Position numbers and translations under genes: made by a program
Notes under the pieces: generated by a model
The model's database searches: none
What the model saw: only the letters and a program-made list of their open reading frames with translations
Told to the model about the DNA's origin: nothing
Shown here: positions 44,063 through 56,062 of the stretch, in pieces
Layout: each line of letters starts with the position of its first letter
How positions within the stretch are numbered: the first letter of the stretch is position 1
NCBI GenBank assembly: GCA_023935145.1
Contig: CM043702.1
Span: 103,866,588-103,930,587 of the forward strand
Direction of reading: 5' to 3'
DNA length: 64,000 bases
From: Bretschneidera sinensis
Taxonomy: Eukaryota > Streptophyta > Magnoliopsida > Brassicales > Akaniaceae

Positions 44063-45647
44063 TGAATTACACCCAAATAGTACTATACAATAGCAGCAGT
44101 ATAGAATGGGGTGTCAATCCCATGAAGAGAATGTCCTATAATCAAAGTCTCAAGCAAAAAATAATGGAAACAAAATTAAAAATTAATATTAAGAAAATGT
44201 TGAGAATTAAATGATACAATTGAATTGAGTGAAAGAAAATCAATTATGAGTAACACAAGTGTCCAAGAATCCCTCCTAAATTTCACAGCTTCAACTTGTA
44301 TCAATTTAGTAATTATATCTCAACTACATATTTCACATCCCAAATACGTAATCAGAAAATAATAGTGAAAGCACAAAAAATATTCTTTTGTAAATTATTA
44401 TGAGAAATCCTCTTCTTGTTTTTGTAATGCAACGGTCAGTCATATAGGATATCCTAAACCGACGATATATCCGGAGACAATAACTCAGTAAAGGACCAGC
44501 ATATATAATTAATATACCGAAATCAATTGCATCCTAAATTCCACACATAAGAGAAGCATGACTGAACTTACATGGAGAAAAGGAACAACAATCATTGGAG
44601 TTAAATAAAATCTATGGGAGAAGAAAATATAATTATTTGCCACACAAAAATATCAACTTCAATATTACATAAAGGGAACAGCTCAAAATAATTATTCAAT
44701 GTTAAAAACATAAATACTGAATTAAATATAAGCCAAACTCGCTATGTCTAGGAGTTCTTCTTTTCGCCTTTGTTGAAACTTAGCCTAGTATATTACATAA
44801 TCAAAACAGCTCTCTAGAAATTCAATGTATATCTCTTCAGCCCCCCTATTCTATAAGTCTAAAATCCTATATATAGCTGTATAGAGACGGCTTTGTAGAC
44901 AGAAAAGTTGCCCTAGGGTTTATGTTCAGGTCATATGCTCTTGTTGCTGTCCAGGCCCAGTTCTCCGGCTATCCAGCCCAAGTGTTTGCTGTTGTCCAGG
45001 CCCGGTTTATGTTATCCTGAACTAGTCCAGTTGTACTACTGTCCAGGCAGTGCAAATCCCAAAAAAATCAGAATTTAATAGCTCATTCACTTTTGCCACG
45101 CTGAAATCATACACAGCCTGACCTTTGTCTACTAAAACTGCTATAACTTTCTCTAGAAAAATCACGTTTATGAGCCGTAAAATTCTTCAGAAAATAGACA
45201 TCTAGATCTTTTCAAGAATATATGGATCATCTCTTGGTTCTTCTTGAATCAATACAATTTAATCCGCAAAAATTACTGATCTATACAGGCAATTCTGGCA
45301 ATTTAGTGAAGCTCATTTTCACCCTTTGCTAGTGACAACATGACTTAGCAAAATGCTCAATTTATCTTTAACAGTCTAGAAGTGATGAGTTTTGTTGCAC
45401 TCCTCTTGGGAAACCCAGTTTCCCAGCTTTGAACTGGTCCGAATGTTGTGGATTCTTTCAAACATATTTTATATATATTTTTTTTGTTTAAGGATTCTTT
45501 GTTTTTTTTTTAAATTTGCAAAACACACTAAAACACAGAATTCTCCAAAGAGCCACAATTGTCAAGAAATTCAATGAATAATCAAAATTAATCTCAACAA
45601 ATGCATATTATTAACTCTATCCGAAGTGCATTTTCGTGCCCTAATCA
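44063..45647 (-). repeat. 3' LTR of the nested Athila-like element
   Basis: 1585 bp; on the minus strand it starts TGATTAGGGC, directly after the polypurine tract, and ends GTAATTCA at 44063. Confidence 0.85.
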
Positions 45648-47099
45648 CAACCCCCAACCAGCTCATTGCTAGTACTTAGTGATGCAAACGAAAGAGCAAT
45701 GCATGAAAAGTAACATAGCATGAATGTTGTTTATCCGAGAATTTTGCAGAACTATCTAGCATTCAAACAAACGTTGGCCAAAGCTCACAGTTGCTAATGA
45801 TATTTTCAAATCATGTCTTCTAAGAAATTGTGAGTGTGTGCACTAAGCCTAAACCTTCTTACCACAAACCGATGATGCATAAAACTTTTAATTCAACCAA
45901 GAAAGAAGCCTCAACTATGTTATCCTCACGGGTAAAGTGTTTATCAATTTAAGGAGGCAAGGTATTTATTCATGGAGTTGGAAAGCAGATAAAAAGCACT
46001 CAGTGAAAAGGTAAAGCAATTTAGGACAAGCAAGTGAACAAGAATCGACAACAAGATAGACTAATCACACAATTCAGAGCACTTTATCCAACTTACCAAT
46101 ATAATGCCTTGAAATTTCAATGGTTAATCAATAAGTCTTGGTGTTGAAGCTCATTTCTTCTGAGTGTGGTGCGACAACTTATCTTCCTTAAATTGTTGAA
46201 TCTTCCTTTTTTCAAAAACAAACTGAAACTGAAGTAAACAAAAACGGATATTTTCTTCTTCTTCTTCGTCTTTTCTTTTCTCTCTTTTTTTTTCTTTTTC
46301 TTTTAGAGAATTACAATATAAATAAATAAGCTGATAAAAGAATGATTTTTTTTTCTTCTCTTTTTTTTCTTTTAGAGAATTACAATATAAATAAATAAAC
46401 TGATGGAAGAAGAATCATTCCTAAAATATTGTCTACGATTAAAACTTCGCACAAATGTCTTTGATGGATTCGAAGGCTTCGACGACTAACCAAATCATTT
46501 CTCCACATGTAAGGTAAGCCAAACAAAGCATCTCAAATAGCAATAAAACCAATTCAAGTAGGCAATAAAATTTTATAATGCTAGTTTTCTCAAACTCTCC
46601 ACTCAATAAAAACAAATATGCTTCAAACATGGTTGAAAACCAAAGATCATATGTATTACTCTCTAAACAATCCACAAAGCTTAGAATGTGCACATAAATG
46701 ATTTTCCAGAAAATAATCAGTGTTAATCAAGATAGTGTCATTGGATCTTGACAAAAATAGAGTTGTAATCATGCATCAATAGTTCACAAAATCACGAAAT
46801 CTCATAAACATGCCATAATAGTTTCACACAAAACAATATATAATAAGCATGCATATGCTACCACCCCCAACTAGAATGTGACAGTGTCCTCATAGTCACC
46901 AAAAGATAAGAAAGTCATACCAATGGGAGAGAGGAACTCTAATAACGTAGCGTAGGTAAACATGCATCACACAAAACAAAACATAAAACAAAACAAAACA
47001 AAACAAAAGAAACTAAACTAGAAAGAAGTAAAATATAATATAGAAAGAAGTACCGAACACCAATCAAAGTAGACAGGGGCAACCAGAGAAATCTTATCT
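45648..47099 (-). other. Long non-coding 3' spacer of the Athila-like element
   Basis: Between integrase tail and polypurine tract. It has a pyrimidine-rich stretch (about 46255-46375) with a tandem duplication of about 69 bp (TTTAGAGAATTACAATATAA at 46302 and 46371) and an (ACAAA)n microsatellite at 46974-47008. No envelope-like ORF could be supported. Confidence 0.6.
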
Positions 47100-47548
47100 G
47101 GTTCCTCTACTTTCTCCACGTAGTTCTTCAGACGTTACCCATTCACTCGAAATACTCTCCCATCTTTTGGATCTTCTATCTCAATCGAACCATTGGGAAA
47201 GACTTGCTTAACCATGAATGGGCTGGTCCATCTTGATTTTAGCTTGTCGAGATGAAGGTGAAGCCTCGAGTCATAAAGGTGGACTCATTGATTAGGCTCA
47301 AAATGCTTCCTCAAAATTTACTTATCATGAGCTGCCTTCATCTTTGCCTTGTAGATTATGGAGTTGTCGTAGGCATCATTTCGTAACTCTTTAATCTCAG
47401 CCAACTGAAGCTTCCTATGAATTCTTGGTCCTAAGAATGCATGTTTGAGTCCCACAGGTAGCGTTGCTAAGTCGACCTTTAGGGTCTCCTCAGTAGATGG
47501 CTTAGGTCTCTCTCCATTGCTTGGTAACTCCTCGAAGCTTGGTTGCAT
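47100..47548 (-). pseudogene. Protease linker fused to integrase C-terminus (pol core deleted)
   Basis: MQPSFEELPSNGERPKPS and LPVGLKHAFLGP (normally just before RT) run directly into HRKLQLAEIKELRNDAYDNS and SRLHLHLDKLKSRWTSPFMV, then GSIEIEDPKDGRVFRVNG (integrase C-terminal tail). The join is at about 47418-47428. Several kilobases of RT, RNase H and integrase core are absent. Confidence 0.8.
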
Positions 47549-48015
47549 TTTTGTTCTCCTTTATTCTTTGACCCTGAAAGAACAGAAACATCAAAAACAT
47601 TGTCAAGATAAAGTGAACTCTCAGAATCAGAAATACCAAGGAGATACTCTAAAAATTCTGAATTTTTGCTCAAGTGAGCCTCCTCTGGGATCAGTGTGTC
47701 TATTATATAAGTATGATAGCAATCATCATTATCATCATCATGTGCTTTTCTTTCGATGTTGAAAATGTTGACCTTTAGAGTCACGTTCCCAAAAAATAGC
47801 TTCATTAGACCGTTCCTACAATTAATAAGAGCTTTAGAGGTGGCCAGGAAAGGTCTTCCTAAAATTATTAGAACTTTAGACTCCATATCAACCACAAAAT
47901 GAGTATCCAGAATAAGAAAGTCAACAGGATAGTAAAATTTATCTATTTGTATCAGTACATCTTCGACTATCCCCCTTGGTTGCTTAGTCGATCGGTCGGC
48001 CAACTGTAGTACCAT
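47479..48015 (-). pseudogene. Athila-like aspartic protease
   Basis: LQLADRSTKQPRGIVEDVLI, FYYPVDFLILDT and KVLIILGRPFLATSKALI are the retropepsin-type protease pattern in Athila/Tat polyproteins. An acidic linker follows to 47479. A short overlap joins the next frame. Confidence 0.8.
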
Positions 48016-48760
48016 AGATGTCGGTTTGATCTCTCATAGACCCAGTTGCAAGTAGAAAGTGTAAGGCATTAGGTTCACACTGGCTTTTAAATCTAGTAAA
48101 ACTTGACTGATCTCATGAGTTCCAATTTGATAGGTGATCGTGGGACACCCTGGGTCTTTATATTTGAGTGGTGTCTTTTGCTTAATCACCGCACTCACTT
48201 GCAAAGTCAAGAACGCAGTCTTCTTGGCTTGATGCTTCCTTTTTATGGTTCACAGATCCTTGATCGCCTTTGCATAGGTTGGTACCACTTTAATCACATG
48301 AAGTAAAGGCAAGTTAATCTTACTTGTTTCAAATGTTCTAAGATCTCACCTTGTATTTTCGGATTTTTTTTTCTTTTGGTCGGAATGCTTGGGGAAAAGG
48401 GACTTGAATCGAAATTTTTTTATTTGACTCATTCTTGGGGGCGTTCTCCTCGATGCTCAGAGAGGTATTCGTGGTCGTCATCTAACTTGGTCCATCTAAC
48501 ACCTTACCACTCCGAGTTGTTATGGTGTTAACCTCTGTGATATTTTGTGAATCTAAAGTAGAGGTTTGTGCCATATGTTGCCCCCTTGGATTTGATTGAG
48601 GCTGAGATGGGAGTTTGCCTTGCTCTTGCACTACAAAGAACTTGTTAGCTTAGTTATTTGACTTTTAATTTCCTTGTTCTCTTCCATTACTAGTGTCATA
48701 GCAGTTTCCAATCTCTGAATAATTTTACCTTATAACTCCATAAATGCGTTTAATTTTTTC

Positions 48761-49914
48761 CTATAAAAGGATTCTATTAGGTTGCGCATTGTATGAGGTT
48801 GTAGGGTATGACACAGGTGGTTGTGCATGTGCGTGTGTGGGTAGGTTTGAGTCGAGCCTCCAACTAAAGTTCGGGTAGTTACTCCAACCAAGATTATATA
48901 TATTGGAGAAATGATTATGAGGCTTCCTGTAAATCTCTAAGGTGTTACATTGTTCATCAAAAACCCCTCTCATCTCTGCATAAGTCAGGCAATCCTGAGC
49001 TAAGTGTTCTCCCACAGAAAAAACAAGCACCTTGTGACTCGACTCTTGCAACAATATGCGTGAGTCTACAATCTTGGGTCTTAAGTGCCTCTAACTCTCG
49101 AGTTACTCGCTCTAATTTGGCTTTCATGCTATCCTCTTCCCTAAGTTGGTAGATCTCGGTCGGTCTTGCTCTATTTGAGCTTTCAACAGCACTGGGCTCT
49201 ATCTAAGTGTGGGCCTTCTCAGCCAAGTCCCCGTTACACATCGTCGGGGTCTTTTTACATAAAGTCCCCATTACACATCATCTCTATGAATTGACGCTCT
49301 CTACTCATAAGTTCCTCGTAAAAATGACTAAGTACGCGCCAACTCTCGTACCCATGGTGTGGACACATATTTAACAAATTCTTATACCTATCCCATGCTT
49401 GATATAATGTCTCGCTATCCTTTTGGGTAAAGGTTGAAATTTGTCTTCTCAGACCATTGGTTTTGTGAAATGGGAAGTATTTATTGAAAAATGCTTGTGT
49501 CATTTCTTCCTATGAACCTATGGACCTCGGCCACAAAAAGGATAGCCAACTCTTTGCTTTATCCTTCAAAGAAAAAGGAAAGAACCTCAGTTTAACCAAG
49601 TTAATAGCCTCAGGTCTACCATGAAACATGGCCACCGCTTCCTCAAATTCCCTAATGTGAACATAAGGGTTTTCGCTTTCTAAACCATGGAAGGTGGGTA
49701 TCAATGCTATCATGCTCGGCTTGAAATCTGTATCTGGTGTGTTTGGCGGAAACATGATGCATGCTGGTGTACATGTGCATGTGGGATGAAGGTAGTCATT
49801 TAGGGTCCTAACAGGATCATCTCTGTGATTGCTCATAGTGTTAGAGCTTGTGTTTGAACCCGTTTCACTTCTAATGTAATTCGGTGGGTATTCTAACTGA
49901 AGGATTCTAACCAA
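48761..49914 (-). pseudogene. Athila-like gag
   Basis: MVRILQLEYPPNYIRSETGS start; core NDYLHPTCTCTPACIMFPPN, IPTFHGLESENPYVHIREFE, LKDKAKSWLSFLWPRSIGS (stop at about 49510), then TQAFFNKYFPFHKTNGLRRQ and MCPHHGYESW, then a decayed C-terminal half. It is homologous to the gag of the element at 56063-62619. Confidence 0.85.
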
Positions 49915-50160
49915 TCGTTTGTGTTCGTCTCTATCCCAATGCGTATACCACCAACACTCTTTTTTTTCTTTTTTTATTTAATTTAATTTATTTTTTAATT
50001 ATTAATTTAAATTATTAATTAATTTTTTTCTTGAATAAAAGAAAACTGAAAAATAAACTAAAGCTAGAATTAAAAAGAAACTAAAAGAAAGAGTTCGGAA
50101 AGATAGTACCCGAAAACCTCTCTATAGACTGATGCTTTCCCTAGCAACAGTGCCAAAATT

Positions 50161-51740
50161 TGAAATACACCCAAACAGTACTATGCGGTAGCAACAGTAT
50201 AGAATGGGATGTCGATCCCACGAAGAGAACATTCTAAAATCAAAGTCTTAAGCAAAAAATAATGGAAACAAAATTAAAAATTAATATTAAGAAAATGTTG
50301 AGAATTAAATGATACAATTGAATTAAGTGAAAGAAAATCAATAATGAGTAAGGGTCCAAGAATCCCTCCTAAATTGCACAGCTTCAACTTATATCAATTC
50401 AGTAATTATAATTCAACTACGTATTTCACATCCCAAATACATAATCGAAAAATAATAGTGAAAGCACCAAAAATATTCTTTTGTAAATTATTATGAGAAA
50501 TCCCCTTCTTGTTTTTACAAGTAATGCAACAGTCAATCATGTATGATATCCTAAATCGACGATATATCTGGAGACAATAACGCAGTAAAGGACCAGCATA
50601 TGTAATTAATATGCCGAAATCAATTGCATCATAAATTCCACACATAAGAAAGCATGACTGAACTTATACGGAGAAAAAGAACAACAATAACCGGAGTTAA
50701 ATAAAATCTATGGGAGAAGAAAATATAATTATCTATCACACAAAAACACCAACTTCAATATTAAATAAAGGGAACAGCTCAAAATAATTATTCAATGTTA
50801 AAAACACAAATACTGAATTAAATACAAGCCAAACCCGCTATGTCTAGGAGTTCATTTCTTCTCTTTGGTTGAAACTTAGCCTAGTCGATAATACATAATC
50901 ACAACAGCTCTCTAAAAATTCAATGTGTATCTCTTCAGCCCCCTTGTTCTCTGAGTCTAAAATCCTATATATAGCTGTATGGAGATGGCTTTGTAGACAA
51001 AAAAGTCACCCTAGGGTTTCTATTCAAGTCGTGTACTTCTACTACTGTCTAGGCCTGGTTTTGCTGCTGTCCAGGCTATATGTTTGCTGCTGTCTTGGCT
51101 TGGATTCTGCTGTCCAGAATTGGTCCGGTTGTGCTACTGTCCAGGCCGTGCAAATCCCAAAAAAATCAGAATTTAATAGCTCATTCACTTTTGCCACACT
51201 GAAATCACGCACAACCTGACCATTGTCAAATAAAATTGTCATAACTTTCTCTAAAAAAATCATATTTACAAGCCATAAAATTCTCCAAAAAAATAGACAT
51301 ATGGATCTTTCCAATCATATATGGTTCATCTCTGGGTTCTTCTTGAATCAATACATTTTAATCCACAAAAATGACTGATCTGTATGGGCAATTATGGCAA
51401 TTTAGTGAAACTCTTTTTCACCCTTTGCTAGTGACAACATGACTTAGCAAAATGCTAAATTTATCTTTAACAATCTAGAAATGATGGGTTTTATTGCACT
51501 CCTCTTGGGAAACCCGGTTTTCCTGCTCTGAACTGGTATAAATGTTGTGGATTCTTTCGAACATATTTTATATATTTTTTTGTTTAAGGCTTCTTTGTTT
51601 TTTTAAATTTGCAAAACACACTAAAACACAGAATTCTCCAAAGGACCACACTTGTCAAGAAATTCAATGAATAATCAAAATTAATCTCAATAAATGCATA
51701 TAATTAACTCTATCTGAAGTGCTTTTTCATGCTCTAATTA
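50161..51740 (-). repeat. 5' LTR of the nested Athila-like element
   Basis: 1580 bp direct repeat of 44063-45647. On the minus strand it starts TAATTAGAGC (TA rather than TG) and ends GTATTTCA beside the primer-binding site. Confidence 0.85.
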
Positions 51741-53400
51741 GCCTGCGTGGACTCCGATTGGCAGGAGGAGGCGAGTCGAGCTAAGGAATCAGCTTTCAAC
51801 TTTTTAGTCCAGAGGACTTGGGTTATCCGAAATACCTTGAACTTAGCGGCGAGTTCTTTGGCTTTCTCCAGATAGCGGGAGATCTTCTCTCTTTGGGCTT
51901 CGAACTCTCCGTTAATCTAGTTCACTACAAACTGCGGGTCGTTGTATCCGTCTAAGGCTTCGACAGCTATAGCCTTTGCTAACTTCATTCAGACGAGTAA
52001 TGCCTTGTACTTCGCTTCATTATTGGAGGCACTGAATCCGAACCTTAAGGCGTACTCAATAGTGAAACCGTTTGGGCTATTTAGGATGAGGCTTACACCG
52101 TTTCTGGTGCTGTTGGACGATCTATCAACATGGAGGGTCCATTGCGAAACTTTCTCGGTCATTTTGAGGTCTAGGGTTGGGTCTGGTTTGCCTTGGAGGG
52201 TCGTCCCTGTGATAAAGTCCACAAGAGCTTCAGCCTAGATGGCTTTACGGGGATGGTATATGTGGTCGAATTCATCAAGTTCTATGGGCCATTTAACCAT
52301 CCTTCCAAAGACTTCCGGCTTGTGGAGCACTTGCCTCAGTGGCTGGTCCGTTAAGAGGATGATGGTGTCCGATTGAAAGTATGGCCGAAACTTCTATGCT
52401 GTGATCAGGAGGGCGTACGCCATCTTTTCTATCAGGAGATATCTTGTTTGCACATCGTGTAGGATCTTGCTTACATAGTACACGGGTCTTTAGATGCCCT
52501 ATTCCTCTCAAATTAGGATAGAGGCCACTATTTCCTGTCTGGTCGATAGGTACAAGAAGAGTTCTTCGTCGGCGACGGGCTTGGTCAGAAGTGGGGGGTG
52601 AGCTCAAATATTCTTTCAGTTCTTCGAACACCTTTTGACAATCTTTGGTCTAAGCAAAGTCCTTCACTTTTCTGATGACCTTGAAGAAGGGGAAGCACTT
52701 CTCCATAGATTTTGACATGAACTGGCTAAGTATGGCTACCCATCCTATCAACCGTTGCACTTCTCTTACTGTTCGAGGGGGGTCATACTGAGTATGGCCT
52801 CAATTTGTTTTGGGTTGACCTCTATGCCTCTTTAGGTTATAATAAAGTCGAGGAACTTCCCCTCCGTGACTCCAAAGGCGCACTTTGCAGGGTTCAGTTT
52901 CATTTAATGATGTCAAAGCACCTTGAAAGTGTCCTCCAGATCTGCTTCGTGGTCTTTTGCTTCGACACTCTTAACCAACATATTGTCCACATAAACTTCC
53001 ATGTTTTTCCTGATTGGCTCATGGAAGATCTTGTTTACCAACCTTTGATACGTTGCCTTAACATTTTTAAGGCCAAAAGGCATGACCTTATAGCAGTACA
53101 ATCCTTGGTCGGTGACGAAGGCCACTTTTTCCTGATCAGATTCGTGTATGAGGATCTGGTTGTAGCCAGAGTAGGCATCCATGAAGGTTAGAAACTTGTA
53201 TCCCGATGTCACATTGACTAACTGATCGATCCATGGCAGTGGAAAGTTATCTTTCAGGCAGTCTATGTTCAGGTCCATGAAATCGTGGGTTTCTTGACCA
53301 TCACCATGTCGGACACCCAATCGAGATAATTCATTTCTTGGATGAAGTTCGCTGCGAGCAGTTTGTCTACTTTAGCTTTGATGATGACCTGTGGTTCGAA
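51741..53400 (-). pseudogene. Tat-like RT and double RNase H
   Basis: RT: DFMDLNIDCLKDNFPLPWID, LTFMDAYSGYNQI, VMPFGLKNVKATYQRL and a catalytic box reading YVDN (52993-52982) instead of YVDD. It is followed by a decayed RNase H and by a second RNase H-like domain, WTLHVDRSSNSTRNGVSLIL and RFGFSASNNEAKYKALLV (52222-51989), the archaeal-type second RNase H characteristic of Tat elements. Several frameshifts. Confidence 0.85.
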
Positions 53401-53464
53401 GGTGAATGACTTCTTCTTTTAGATGATCAGTCTATGGTTTTGATCCACATTTAACTTTGCCTAA

Positions 53465-54160
53465 TCACCTCTGGGTTGATATCAGGCATACTCGAGACTG
53501 ATCAGGCAAATAGATCTTGATTCTTTCGGAGGAGGGAGAGTAGGGATTTTTTGGGCCTTCTGGAAGGTTAGAGCCGATCTTGACTGTTCGGGAGGTGTCT
53601 TCACCAAGGGAAACTATGGTCAGTTCTTCCATAGGCTGACCTTTGGGAACTCTTACTTCATCCCCAAAGCATTTTACCTCGAGAGAGAGGGCCTCCTTCC
53701 TCTTTCCGCCTCTCACAGCGTTTAGGTAGTAGGACCTAGAAACTTGTTGGTTTCCTCAAACTTCACTTACTCCATCGTCAGTAGGGAACTTCATCTTTAA
53801 GTGGTAGGTGGAGATGATCGCTTTGAGCTTGTTGAGGGTGGACCTACCTAGGATCATGTTATAGTACGACAGTTGCTTGACCACTAAGAAAACAGTCTGT
53901 ACGGTGGTCGTCTACGGGATTATCTCTGCGGTGATTGAGAGGGCGATACTTCCTTTGGCGAACACTAGGCTCCTTGAGAAACTGTAGAGTGGAGTGGGCA
54001 CCGACTCCAATTGAGCATCCTCTAACTGCATATGTTGGAACACATCATAAAACAAGATATTGACTAAGCTCGCGTTGTCAACCAGGATGCGTTTGATGTT
54101 GTGGTTGGTCATAAGAATGGAGACAACCACGGCATCGTCATGCGGGGTCTGCACCTATTC
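53465..54160 (-). pseudogene. Tat-like protease region
   Basis: DDAVVVSILMTNHNIKRILV, then DNASLVNILFYDVFQHM, the aspartic-protease active-site context of Tat elements (usually D-[NGT]-[GA]-S). [20 protein letters not shown] follows in the next frame after a stop. 53716-53465 is a linker toward RT. Confidence 0.75.
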
Positions 54161-54189
54161 TAGGTCATCGTCTGTGAAGAAGATCACTT

Positions 54190-55325
54190 GGTCCATCTTC
54201 ATACATTTGTGAGGCCCACTAACTGATACCACAGACCTGGCATAGGCCTTTTCACTGTGTCCTGAGGTGCTACCTGCGGTGGGGCCTCCATAGATGATTT
54301 TGATGATCTTGGATGTAGTGGCTTTTGGGCCTTTCTAGCTTGGCCCCGAACTTCTCCGAGGGGTTTGGTCTGGGCATCCTTTCTTGCCATGGTTTGGTGA
54401 TTCTTTTAACTCCCCCCTACTGAAAAGGGCCTCAATTTGATGTTTCAGGGCCAAGCACTCTTCAGTATAGTGCACGTGGTTTCTGTGGAACCGACACCAC
54501 TTGCTCTGATCTTCGCTGAGGCGCAGTGGCTTAGGAGGCCATTAGAGGATTTCTCTGTCTTGAAGTTGCATCTAGACGTTGGTTCTGGATGCATTGATGG
54601 GGGTGAAGCTCTCGAAGTGACTGGGGTCTTTGTGCCTATTTTTTTTCAGAAAGGTTGCTTAGTCGGTTCGCGGCGAAGATTGACAAGGTCCTTCTTCTTC
54701 TTCTTTGTGTCCCCTTCTCATTCCCTTCGGAAGGCTTTATCGACTTTCGCCAGCATATACTTTTCAGCTCGGGCCAAAATCTCATTCATGTCGTTAGGCG
54801 ATCGCCTAGTGAGCTTGGAGCTAAAGATTCTATACCTTAATCCGTTTTTGAATGCTAGCATCTAGATGTTGAGGTCGAGATCGGGGATCTCCAAAACGGT
54901 GGCATTGAACCTCGAGAAATAGGCCCGGAGTCTTTCTCCTCGGAGTTGGATGATACTAAACAAGGATTCTGAGGTCTTCTTAGGCCCCTTATTGTTGAGG
55001 AAGTGGGAGGTAAAGGCGTAGCTCAGCTCCTTAAAAGTATCGATACTCCCTGGTTTCAAATGAGAGTACCAAGTTCCAGCTCCCTTCTTGAGCATCAAGG
55101 GGAATACTAGGCACATTGCGGGATTAGAATGTTGATGCAACGTCATGGTAGTTTTATAGTGTTGGAGATGATCCAAGGGGTCTGCCGAACCATCATAGAG
55201 CTTCATTTGGGGTATTTGGAAGTGTGGTGGGAGCGGAATTTCGAGGACCTCTTAGGTGGAGGGCGGGACCTGAACGTTGAGCTCATCCAGAACACTGTGG
55301 TGGAGGGTGGTTCCTGTCGAACCAT
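54190..55325 (-). pseudogene. Tat-like gag, N-terminus lost
   Basis: The largest frame, 55206-54862, carries the Retrotrans_gag pattern: MKLYDGSADPLDHLQHYKTT, LKKGAGTWYSHLKPGSIDTF, FTSHFLNNK, IIQLRGERLRAYFSRFN. A zinc-knuckle region with CRFHRNHVHYTEEC lies downstream near 54460-54500. Upstream of 55206 the frame is readable (VPPSTXEVLEIPLPP-like) to about 55320, where a minisatellite replaces it. Confidence 0.8.
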
Positions 55326-55680
55326 TATATGCTCGACCTTGGAGATATTGGTCCGAGAATGTGATCAGCAGTCAATATGCTCGGCTTTGAGATGTTGGTC
55401 CGAGCATATGAGCATCAATCAATATACTCGTCATTGGAGATGTTGGTTCGAGCATGTGAGCAACAGTCAATATGCTCGGCTTTGGAGACGTTGGTCCAAG
55501 AATGTGAGTAGCACTCAATATGCACGGCCTTGGAGACGTTGGTCCGAGTATATGACTAGTAGTCAATATGCTTGGCCTTGGAGAAGTTGGTCCGAGCATG
55601 TGAGCAACAGTCAATATGATTGGCCTTGGGGACGTTGGTCCGAGCATGTGAACAACAGTCAATAAGCTTGGCCTTGGAAT
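55325..55680. repeat. 48-bp hairpin minisatellite, second array (7-8 units)
   Basis: Same unit as the large array. It joins truncated gag on the left and the antisense-ORF leader on the right; the 470-bp spacer with TATA box found in the first copy is missing. Confidence 0.9.
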
Positions 55681-55723
55681 CAGAGAAAAGGTTGGGAGCC
55701 CACGGACTCGTCCCATGTGTTTG

Positions 55724-55915
55724 AGAGTGCTCGGAGTTGTCTTCTGAGTTTGGTGAGAGAGTTCTTGGAATTATCTTTGAGGTTGGTGTGAGAGTACTCG
55801 TTGTTGTCTTCAAGGATGGTAAGAGAGTGCTCGGAGTTATCTTCGAGGTTAGTGAGAGAGTTCTCGAAGCTGTCTTTGAGTTTCAAGGGTGCTCGGAGCT
55901 ATCTTTGAGTTTCAA
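55724..55915 (+). repeat. ~33-bp leader repeats, second copy
   Basis: Homologous to 40316-40475, with one extra short duplication of TTTGAGTTTCAAGGGTGCT. Confidence 0.75.
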
Positions 55916-56062
55916 GGGTGCTTGGAGCTATAGGGAGATAGAGACGTTGGGAAAGGAAGAACTACTTGGGCTATCATACTTAAATGAGTTTTTTTTTTCT
56001 ATCTACTTTCTCATGTCTTCAGTAGATAGATTTCCTGAGAAGCCCAGTAGTGGTAGTGGTAG

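Larger units (their letters stand above)
44063..51740 (-). mobile_element. Athila-like gypsy element with deleted RT, nested in the Tat-like element
   Basis: LTRs of about 1.58 kb at 44063-45647 and 50161-51740. Flanks GCTTG (44058-44062) and GCCTG (51741-51745) are a 5-bp target duplication with one difference. The primer-binding site TGGCACTGTTGCTAGGGA (about 50155-50138, minus) is an aspartate-tRNA type, and the polypurine tract GGTTGGGGGTTG lies at about 45659-45648. Gag and protease remain, but RT, RNase H and the integrase core are deleted. Removing the element rejoins the Tat-like frame. LTR divergence is a few percent by eye. Confidence 0.88.
37039..55325 (-). mobile_element. Tat-like Ty3/gypsy element with antisense ORF, split by an Athila-like insertion
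   Basis: On the minus strand from high to low coordinates: gag (55325 to about 54430), protease (about 54154-53912), RT (about 53320-52900), RNase H and a second RNase H-like domain (about 52700-51989), then after the inserted element (44063-51740) integrase (about 44062-42690). Below that lie the antisense ORF (40714-42579, plus strand), its TATA box, the minisatellites and a probable LTR-derived part from about 37039. The doubled RNase H and antisense ORF match features known for the Tat lineage (for example gene23 of Grande). The gag N-terminus and 5' LTR are missing: gag joins a minisatellite at about 55325. The left boundary is tentative, because the matching LTR is not in the window. 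Confidence 0.7.

Noticed and set aside
45648..47099. Envelope-like gene of the Athila-like element
   Set aside because: Athila elements can carry one here, but no long frame, signal peptide or membrane segment is supported.
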